From Sphingobacteriaceae bacterium (GTDB lineage: Bacteria; Bacteroidota; Bacteroidia; Sphingobacteriales; Sphingobacteriaceae): a stretch of 5,011 nucleotides of DNA. The translations under genes and the position numbers were made by a program. The stretch is taken from positions 1 to 5,011 of the forward strand of contig JANWIB010000007.1 of assembly GCA_025450155.1 (NCBI GenBank), written 5' to 3'. Positions 1-5,011 of the stretch are shown piece after piece. The notes below the pieces were generated by a model. It ran no database searches. It was not told where the DNA came from and saw nothing but the letters and a program-made list of their open reading frames with translations. Position 1 is the stretch's first letter. Each line of letters begins with the position of its first letter.

Positions 1-434
1 CCACTCAAAGTACCTCTTGGAGATAATACTACAGGGATTTTTTTCCATTTAGCAATAAAACAAGAGAAAATTGAAACTAAATTCCACCAGGCGTGGATGT
101 GTACAATAATCCCTTCCAATTCCCCTAAAGGAGCGGAGGTTCTTGACTCTTGGCTTTTAACTTTTAACTTTTGATTTAGGGCAGAGAGTAGATCCGGACT
201 AAAGTGAGTATGGTCTTTTGTAAGTCTTTTGAAATAAGTTACTTTTACGCCATCTACTTCAACAGATTTTTCTGCTTCTACATCCAATTCTGTTTTCCCA
301 TTTGCTGTTGTGGTTAATACTTCAACATCAGCTCCAGATTTTACCAAACCTTCGCACAACCGAGATACGGAAAGAGCAGGACCACCGTAGATGTATGCGG
401 GTTTATATGAGGCGTTGATTTGAATAATTTTCAT
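1..434 (-). CDS. GT4-type glycosyltransferase, N-terminal part (runs off left edge)
   Basis: This is the first 144 codons of a glycosyltransferase that continues past the left edge; the frame is open to base 1. The ATG at 434-432 gives a protein starting MKIIQINASYKPAYIYGGP, the classical start of the GT-B N-terminal domain: a first beta strand, then a glycine-containing loop (GGP, residues 17-19). Further family-like blocks are VLTTTANGKTEL (39-50), YFKRLTKDH (67-75), HIHAWWN (112-118) and VVLSPRGTLS (135-144). The protein should transfer a sugar from a nucleotide donor to a lipid-linked glycan on the cytoplasmic face of the inner membrane. The donor-binding C-terminal domain is not visible. 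The opening resembles, from memory, Bacteroidota enzymes named XrtY-associated glycosyltransferase XYAG1; that subfamily name is tentative. The start overlaps the end of the upstream polymerase gene by 32 bp in another frame. Residues about 88-108 look like a translated repeat insertion. No strong ribosome binding site is seen. Confidence 0.88.
   Translation of the reverse strand, partial: MKIIQINASYKPAYIYGGPALSVSRLCEGLVKSGADVEVLTTTANGKTELDVEAEKSVEVDGVKVTYFKRLTKDHTHFSPDLLSALNQKLKVKSQESRTSAPLGELEGIIVHIHAWWNLVSIFSCFIAKWKKIPVVLSPRGTLS
111..175 (-). repeat. In-frame degenerate heptamer repeat with G-rich tail inside a glycosyltransferase gene
   Basis: On the minus strand, positions 172 down to 138 hold five consecutive 7-bp units: AAAAGTT, AAAAGTT, AAAAGCC, AAGAGTC and AAGAACC, fitting a consensus of about AARARYY. 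A different segment follows (about 137-111) containing CTCCTTTAGGGG, a weak stem with a TTTA loop, and then a GGAAGGG-like end. The whole is translated without a stop as LKVKSQESRTSAPLGELEG, a polar stretch between the conserved blocks FKRLTKDH and HIHAWWN. Heptamer arrays and short G-rich repeats of this look occur dispersed in Bacteroidota and cyanobacterial genomes; this is general recollection, not a search. The borders are approximate because the right-hand flank grades into ordinary coding sequence. Confidence 0.6.
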
Positions 435-1863
435 CAGGTATACGAACAAGTATGCCGGTTTTTCTTAAAATTACAAAAACCATCAACATTAAAACATAAC
501 TGTAGAATACGGAATTAATGATAAACTCAAAATTATTCCCTCGCCAAAGAGGTTGAAATAGTCCGTTAAAGATAATCACGCATCCTAGTTGATATCCTCC
601 AAACCAAGATTCTGCCTGATTGCATATTCGCTGACAAATCCACCCGTAAACAAATAATGAGATAAAAACCCCTAAAACTCCCCCACTTAAATACCCATCT
701 ACTACAGGCCGTGTCTTCGCAGAAACAATAGAATTCCGATCTATTACTTCCGCTGCATAAACTCGTTCCATGGAAACGACTTCAACAATGGGTTTATTTT
801 TCCACAAAAACCTTGGGACAATGACATATAATGAATTTTTCAGAATTTCAAATCCATAATAATCTACTTTTTGAGGGGTACTTTCTACAAATTGGGTGAA
901 CATATCCATTTCACTCAAACGGTTGATAAGAAAGTCCCAGTTTGTTTGTTCTATTTTTTGATTTTGGGTGTCATTAAACAAGGTTTCTACAGCTTCGACC
1001 CTTGCTTCTTCTGGGGTCAATTCTCCTGTCCATGCCTGACTTCGTATTACTGTTACATAGGTGGGAAGAATATAAAACAACATATATAATATAGGTATGC
1101 CAAGCCATAACGTTAACCGTTTATAATAAGGATAAATGAGTAAGCCAATAATAAGGAAGTTGATTAAAATGTGTTCTTTATAGCCTAAAAGAGTTGAGTT
1201 AATGAAATTACTTACGAAAATAGCACCTCCCACAAGTATTAATTTGAATTTATTATTGATAAAGCCTCTGACTAATAAAAACGCACCACAAATAATGGCG
1301 ACATTAGTAAACCCAATAGAAAATTGGGTGATGGCAGGAATGCGTTGGACGATAACACCCAAGAAATAAGCGATAACAGATAACCTGATAAGAAAACGAT
1401 CGTAATGGATTCGTTCCGTTAATTGAAACTTACTTTTTTGATTGGCTTGAGGCGATGCCAATATCATGCCAGATACTAAGGCAGCATGTCCGAGTAGGGA
1501 TAAACGTTGGCACTGAGCAATTAAAGCAATCTGTTTGGTATTTATAAAGGTAAAATTTTCTGTTACTTTATCTAAATAGTGATAGCCCAACTGGTCTAAA
1601 TAATAAAAGATTGAAGTGCAACACATAAAACCAGCAAAGATTAATTGCACTAAAAAAATGGGACGCATAATTTGCTGACTACGCGGGAAATCAGTGTCTA
1701 AAAATCGGAAAGGTGAGAACCAGGTAATATAAAATATCCAAAAAGACCCTAACCAGGCTATGAAGTAAGATAGGCCCGGGCTTAATTGCAATAAGATCGA
1801 AAGTAACCAAGGTATATAAAGTAAAAAAATGACCGGGTATTTTGTGTTTAAACGCTTCAACAT
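403..1863 (-). CDS. Wzy-like polysaccharide repeat-unit polymerase, polytopic membrane protein
   Basis: This is a 486-residue integral membrane protein with about 12 hydrophobic segments, roughly at residues 10-29, 33-50, 67-89, 119-137, 158-176, 184-202, 206-223, 231-246, 251-274, 392-412, 423-439 and 447-467, plus a weaker one near 340-352. A long hydrophilic stretch at about 275-340 is acidic and holds the block NRLSEMDMFTQF (314-325). It is followed by VPRFLWKNKP (349-358), a pattern typical of Wzy/O-antigen polymerase-like proteins of Gram-negative bacteria. Such proteins join lipid-linked oligosaccharide units at the periplasmic face of the inner membrane. Topology, a large central loop and position among glycosyltransferases fit polymerase best; an O-antigen ligase-like enzyme is the alternative. 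It may belong to the exosortase Y-associated Wzy-like group, which I cannot verify. The ATG overlaps the upstream stop by 7 bp (ATGTTGA), suggesting coupled translation. It ends inside the start of the next glycosyltransferase. Confidence 0.8.
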   Translation of the reverse strand: MLKRLNTKYPVIFLLYIPWLLSILLQLSPGLSYFIAWLGSFWIFYITWFSPFRFLDTDFPRSQQIMRPIFLVQLIFAGFMCCTSIFYYLDQLGYHYLDKVTENFTFINTKQIALIAQCQRLSLLGHAALVSGMILASPQANQKSKFQLTERIHYDRFLIRLSVIAYFLGVIVQRIPAITQFSIGFTNVAIICGAFLLVRGFINNKFKLILVGGAIFVSNFINSTLLGYKEHILINFLIIGLLIYPYYKRLTLWLGIPILYMLFYILPTYVTVIRSQAWTGELTPEEARVEAVETLFNDTQNQKIEQTNWDFLINRLSEMDMFTQFVESTPQKVDYYGFEILKNSLYVIVPRFLWKNKPIVEVVSMERVYAAEVIDRNSIVSAKTRPVVDGYLSGGVLGVFISLFVYGWICQRICNQAESWFGGYQLGCVIIFNGLFQPLWRGNNFEFIINSVFYSYVLMLMVFVILRKTGILVRIPDENYSNQRLI

Positions 1864-3020
1864 AGTACTAATTGGCTAAATATAGCTTGCATTTGTTGTT
1901 CAAAGCTCCAATCTTTTATCTGTTGTTTGGATGCTTCCCCATACCGGAATAGTTTCTCACGATCTGTCAGTAATCCTCTCAATTTTATTTTTAAATTTTC
2001 TATATTTCCTGCCTGAAAAACTTCCCCATTAACTCCTGATTTCACTAAATCAGTTGCACAACCTACCCTATTAGAAACTAAAACGGCTTTTCCGGCAGCC
2101 ATAGCTTCATTAACGGCTAACCCCCAAGTTTCACTTTGTGACGGCAAGCAAAATAAATTACAAGCTTGATAAATAAAGGGCATTCTGGACTGATTTTGGA
2201 AAGGCAGGAAGTGAATGTTATTGAATGGTTTACCTTGTTTAATTGTTTCTACTTTCCGTTTTAACTTTTCTTCCAAAACGCCATTTCCAACCATTAACAA
2301 ATGCGTATCATGTATATTTAATTCGATAAATGCACTCAATAATAATTCAGGATTTTTTTGAAGTTCAAATTTTCCGGCAAAAAGAATTAATATATCTTCC
2401 TTTTCTATTCCGAGTTCATTTCTTAGAGCATTTGCCTCAGAATTTCGGTTTTCAGAAAAGCGTTGGTTATCTATAGCGTGCGGAGCATGAATAAGTTGTT
2501 TATCTTTTAGGCCGTATTGCTTAAAATAAGCTTTATTAGCAGATCCTACGTAAAAGGCCTTATCGACATGAGCATATACCCAGCGAAGAAAAAAGCGCCT
2601 GAGATATTTTTTCACTCCTCTTGTTTCATTTAACAAATGTGAATCGCCCCTAAACCATATGGGTATCTTTCCCTTAAAATGACGCATGATGCAAAGATGA
2701 CTTTGATACGCCCAACCGTAGATCAGTATGGCATTGGGATTGTATTCTCGGATCCTATCAATGGCGTGTGGATTAATGATCCCTTTAAAATGGCTTGATC
2801 CGGGTCTCTTAGAGGTGTTTTTTAAAAACTCATATTTATATCCGTCCAATAAAGGTAAATCCCACTCAATTTTTTTACCAAATCCTGGATCTACTTTATT
2901 TAAACTTTCTTCGCCCCAAGTATAAAAAACTTTTAATTCTGTTTTTTCTGCCAATAGCCTAAAAACAGGAGCATAATATTGAATAGGATGGGTAGATACT
3001 ATGGCCAATTTTTTCTCCAT
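1857..3020 (-). CDS. Family 4 glycosyltransferase (GT-B fold), complete
   Basis: This is a 387-residue retaining-type glycosyltransferase of the usual length for GT4. The N-terminal acceptor domain begins EKKLAIVSTHPIQYYAPVFR and contains IYGWAYQSH (about 100-108) and WFRGDSHLL (122-130). The C-terminal donor domain carries FAGKFELQKNP (214-224), a basic residue region expected to touch the donor phosphates, then LLMVGNG (241-247) and SETWGLAVNEAMAAGKAVL (296-314). In that last block E297 and E305 form the E-x7-E motif of the family, and the following glycines fit the nucleotide-sugar site. It should add one sugar to a lipid-linked repeat unit in the cytoplasm; donor and linkage cannot be read from sequence. 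I start it at the ATG at 3020-3018. An in-frame TTG directly before it (3023-3021) would add one residue and is less likely. The upstream methyltransferase gene ends 12 bp away, and the stop overlaps the polymerase start. Confidence 0.93.
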   Translation of the reverse strand: MEKKLAIVSTHPIQYYAPVFRLLAEKTELKVFYTWGEESLNKVDPGFGKKIEWDLPLLDGYKYEFLKNTSKRPGSSHFKGIINPHAIDRIREYNPNAILIYGWAYQSHLCIMRHFKGKIPIWFRGDSHLLNETRGVKKYLRRFFLRWVYAHVDKAFYVGSANKAYFKQYGLKDKQLIHAPHAIDNQRFSENRNSEANALRNELGIEKEDILILFAGKFELQKNPELLLSAFIELNIHDTHLLMVGNGVLEEKLKRKVETIKQGKPFNNIHFLPFQNQSRMPFIYQACNLFCLPSQSETWGLAVNEAMAAGKAVLVSNRVGCATDLVKSGVNGEVFQAGNIENLKIKLRGLLTDREKLFRYGEASKQQIKDWSFEQQMQAIFSQLVLC

Positions 3021-3032
3021 CAAAAAATATGA

Positions 3033-3872
3033 TTAATGAGATGATGAGATAGGTAGCGCCAGGATATTTGCAGATTTAACGGTTTCGCTATAATAAAATT
3101 GGATCAAACCATGTTGATTAATTGCAAAAAATGAATACCCTAATTCATATAAGAACTCAAAGATCAGTTTGGGATGATTTTTAGTTCGAAGCTGATAATT
3201 TTTATCATATTCATAAATAATTTTAGGTTTATAGTTACTTATTGTTTGCACCAAGCCTTTCAATACGAATTGCTCATAACCCTCTACATCTATTTTAATA
3301 AAATCCACTCTGTTGACATCTAATTCCCTTAATATCTCATCACCTACTCTGCTAATTATAGAGGTGTTGTTATTAGTTTTTTCAAATAAATTATAGGCCC
3401 CGGGATTTTTCGGCTCTGGATCAATATAAATATTCAACTCCTCATTTATTTCTCCGAGAGCGAATGTTTGCAGAGAAACATTCTTAACTTTATTAAGTGC
3501 CAGGTTTTTCTTCAAAACGTTATAATTTACCGGTATTGGTTCAAACGCTAAAACATGTCCTACTGGTCCAACCAATTCACTAAAATATAAGGTATGAAAG
3601 CCAATGTTTGCACCAATATCTAGTACGGTATCGCCGGGCTTTATTATACCCTTAAACACCGCTTTGATTTCTGGCTCATAATCTCCTGTATAAACTATAC
3701 TGGCATCAATCAAATTTTTGGTATTTACGTTAATTAAAAAATTGCCAGTCAAGGGGGTCGTTAAAACATATTTTTCTGTGTTTAAATAACCTTTGAAGAA
3801 TAGATAATGGAACAGGCGCATTTGACCAGGAAAGGGTGATCGTTTAAGAATTTTTTTGAATAGATTAATCAT
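3033..3872 (-). CDS. FkbM family SAM-dependent methyltransferase
   Basis: This 279-residue protein carries a full class I methyltransferase core. The SAM-binding motif I is DTVLDIGANIGFHTLYFS (81-98), with the glycine loop DIGANIG. The acidic strand end FEPIPVNYNVLKKN (110-123) should bind the ribose. The FkbM signature FIKIDVEGYE is at 191-200. This family methylates hydroxyl groups; FkbM itself is a 31-O-methyltransferase in macrolide synthesis, and many homologues lie in polysaccharide loci. Here the likely target is a sugar of the repeat unit, or a terminal sugar, but that is inferred only from its position between two glycosyltransferases. Residues 1-60 are a family-typical N-terminal region with an aromatic stretch (FHYLFFKGYL, 21-30), without a signal peptide or clear membrane helix. 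The ATG lies in an 8-bp overlap (ATGATTAA) with the upstream glycosyltransferase stop and is preceded by an A-rich stretch, not a Shine-Dalgarno sequence. Confidence 0.92.
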   Translation of the reverse strand: MINLFKKILKRSPFPGQMRLFHYLFFKGYLNTEKYVLTTPLTGNFLINVNTKNLIDASIVYTGDYEPEIKAVFKGIIKPGDTVLDIGANIGFHTLYFSELVGPVGHVLAFEPIPVNYNVLKKNLALNKVKNVSLQTFALGEINEELNIYIDPEPKNPGAYNLFEKTNNNTSIISRVGDEILRELDVNRVDFIKIDVEGYEQFVLKGLVQTISNYKPKIIYEYDKNYQLRTKNHPKLIFEFLYELGYSFFAINQHGLIQFYYSETVKSANILALPISSSH

Positions 3873-5011
3873 TTTTTAATTTATTTACAACTTCATCAAA
3901 AATCTCGCATTGCCTTCTGGTCATTTCTTTTGCTGTATACAGGCTAAATGCATCCCAATTGGTTACAGGTTTATTTTTGGCAACTACATTCTGAAGGAAT
4001 GTAATTAAATTTTGATAAGCGATATCTTTGCTACTTTGTAAAGTTATCATTGAACCCGCATTGCACTCCTTTATAATACTTACCACGCTACTTAATGGGT
4101 GAAATATCCCTAGGAGTGGTTTCTCTGCTAATATATAGGGATAAATTTTAGAAGCAGTATAGCTTGAATGATCGGATCCGGGAACGATTAAGCCATCAGC
4201 CATCTGTAAAGAGAGTATGCCTTGATAGAATGGGATACGATCGGTTTGTTCAACCACAAATGCCTCCAACCCATATTTTGATGCAACAGGAGAAATGGTA
4301 GGGACTCCCTTACCTTTAGAGGCATAACTTGTTCCAATAAAATACATTTTAAACCGGGCAAACAAATCTGGGGCATCTTCCAACCCCCTTTTAAATGCAG
4401 TAAATAATATATGAATAGCTTTGTGCATATCAGCCCCACCTCTTCCAATATAAACCAGATTTAAAAAATCTTTTGAAAGTATTGCGGTTGGTTGTACTTG
4501 CTGTTGGTGCACAAGTTCAAAATCATGCTCATACGCCCCAAATGTTATCGTTCGCGAAGGAACGCTGTTTAGATGCGGATATCTTTCTTTCAGAGTTTCT
4601 ATATAAGCATCTGATACACTGATAATACCATCTACATTTTTTAACGCAACCGGCTCAAGGTACTTATTTAAACGATAAGAGAACCAGTACTTTGGGGGAC
4701 GCTGATGTTTGGGCTTATTTTTAGAATAATCAGTATGCCATGGAGCCTGGAAATCTATAATGTATGGGATTCCGAATTTTGCTTTCCAATACCTGCCTAA
4801 TATTGTAACAGGAAACTGGGTAGTAGAAAAGTAAATCAAATCATAAGCACTTTCGCGTAGCAGTTGATTCACTTTTTTCATGTAAAACCACATAGATCGT
4901 AACCCCAAACTCCCCAGTCCAAAATTCGAGGTCCATTTTTTAGAAAATGCATCTATATAGTGGATTTTACGATATGGTGGCAGTGATTTATACCATAACG
5001 ATTCCTTCACC
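3865..5011 (-). CDS. GT4-like glycosyltransferase, N-terminus missing (runs off right edge)
   Basis: The frame is open to the right edge, and about 381 residues are visible. A GTG at 5010-5008 could be read as a start, but the sequence there is already inside a GT-B N-terminal domain: the first Rossmann strand and glycine loop are absent. The real start should therefore be beyond the window. Numbered from that GTG, recognisable blocks are DLIYFSTTQFP (57-67), GIPYIIDFQAPW (80-91), DGIISVSDAYIETL (127-140), NLVYIGRGGADMHKA (184-198, start of the donor domain), and GSDHSSYTASKIYPYILAEKPLL (278-300). The last block replaces the standard E-x7-E motif and is a recurring form in a branch of GT4-like enzymes of exopolysaccharide loci. 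It probably adds a sugar to the lipid-linked unit on the cytoplasmic side; specificity is unknown. It is the first gene of the visible operon and its stop overlaps the methyltransferase start by 8 bp. Confidence 0.87.
   Translation of the reverse strand, partial: VKESLWYKSLPPYRKIHYIDAFSKKWTSNFGLGSLGLRSMWFYMKKVNQLLRESAYDLIYFSTTQFPVTILGRYWKAKFGIPYIIDFQAPWHTDYSKNKPKHQRPPKYWFSYRLNKYLEPVALKNVDGIISVSDAYIETLKERYPHLNSVPSRTITFGAYEHDFELVHQQQVQPTAILSKDFLNLVYIGRGGADMHKAIHILFTAFKRGLEDAPDLFARFKMYFIGTSYASKGKGVPTISPVASKYGLEAFVVEQTDRIPFYQGILSLQMADGLIVPGSDHSSYTASKIYPYILAEKPLLGIFHPLSSVVSIIKECNAGSMITLQSSKDIAYQNLITFLQNVVAKNKPVTNWDAFSLYTAKEMTRRQCEIFDEVVNKLKND

Larger units (their letters stand above)
1..5011 (-). 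other. Polysaccharide biosynthesis operon (internal part)
   Basis: Five minus-strand genes are joined without any space for independent transcription signals: an 8-bp overlap (3865-3872), a 12-bp gap (3021-3032), a 7-bp overlap (1857-1863) and a 32-bp overlap (403-434). Three glycosyltransferases, a sugar-type methyltransferase and a Wzy-like polymerase make up a coherent set for assembling and polymerising an exported glycan. No initiating phosphotransferase, flippase, chain-length regulator or export protein is visible; these would be expected outside the window. Neither the promoter nor the terminator of the unit lies within it. Confidence 0.8.

Noticed and set aside
138..172. The heptamer run as a possible CRISPR or protein-binding iteron array.
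   Set aside because: The units are 7 bp, contiguous, degenerate and inside an open coding frame; there are no spacers and no replication or regulatory gene nearby.
871..1089. A 72-codon open frame on the plus strand inside the polymerase gene.
   Set aside because: It lies wholly antisense to a convincing membrane protein gene, its translation resembles no family I know, and its length is unremarkable for AT-rich DNA.
2728..2925. A 65-codon plus-strand open frame inside the central glycosyltransferase gene.
   Set aside because: It is antisense to a well-conserved glycosyltransferase and has no recognisable motif or start context.
3018..3023. TTG at 3023-3021 as the start of the central glycosyltransferase.
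   Set aside because: The adjacent in-frame ATG gives the normal family N-terminus, and neither codon has a Shine-Dalgarno sequence that would favour TTG.
3036..3056. Short GATGAGAT-like direct repeats at the end of the methyltransferase gene.
   Set aside because: Only about two imperfect copies are present, they encode the serine-rich C-terminus, and no stem or tandem array forms.
3873..3890. The A/T-rich stretch upstream of the methyltransferase start as an internal promoter.
   Set aside because: It lies within the coding end of the upstream gene, no convincing Bacteroidota -7/-33 promoter pair is seen, and A-rich leaders are common before start codons in this phylum.
4188..4448. An 86-codon minus-strand open frame in another frame of the right-hand glycosyltransferase.
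   Set aside because: It is a shadow of the real gene, whose own frame carries conserved glycosyltransferase blocks across the same bases.
5008..5010. GTG at 5010-5008 as the true start of the right-hand glycosyltransferase.
   Set aside because: The expected first strand and glycine loop of the N-terminal domain are missing and the frame stays open to the edge, so the gene most likely begins outside the window.

Overview
The window is a piece of a polysaccharide biosynthesis locus from an AT-rich bacterium, most likely a member of the Bacteroidota. The base composition is low in GC by eye. The gene starts lack clear Shine-Dalgarno sequences, and at least one is preceded by an A-rich stretch, which is typical of that phylum. 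The glycosyltransferase and polymerase types also resemble Bacteroidota exopolysaccharide clusters. The phylum call is an inference; no rRNA or marker gene is present.

All real genes lie on the minus strand and read right to left as one tightly packed unit. In transcription order they are: (1) a family 4-like glycosyltransferase whose N-terminus lies beyond the right edge (3865-5011); (2) a FkbM-type SAM-dependent methyltransferase (3033-3872); (3) a complete GT4 glycosyltransferase with a clear E-x7-E motif (1857-3020); (4) a polytopic membrane protein of the Wzy/O-antigen polymerase type (403-1863); (5) the N-terminal 144 codons of another GT4 glycosyltransferase that runs off the left edge (1-434). 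Neighbours overlap by 8, 7 and 32 bp or are separated by 12 bp. No gap is large enough for an internal promoter or terminator, so the genes are almost certainly cotranscribed, with the promoter to the right of the window and the end of the operon to the left.

The likely joint role is as follows. The cytoplasmic glycosyltransferases build a lipid-linked repeat unit, the methyltransferase may cap or decorate a sugar hydroxyl, and the membrane protein polymerises the exported units. The pairing of the left-hand glycosyltransferase with this kind of Wzy-like protein is reminiscent of the exosortase Y (XrtY)-associated exopolysaccharide loci of Bacteroidota. No exosortase lies in the window, so this is a hypothesis.

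The most unusual local feature is a run of degenerate 7-bp repeats plus a small G-rich tail (about 111-175). It sits in frame inside the left-hand glycosyltransferase gene and looks like a dispersed genomic repeat that has invaded a coding sequence without breaking it. No RNA gene, CRISPR array, insertion sequence or plus-strand gene could be supported.
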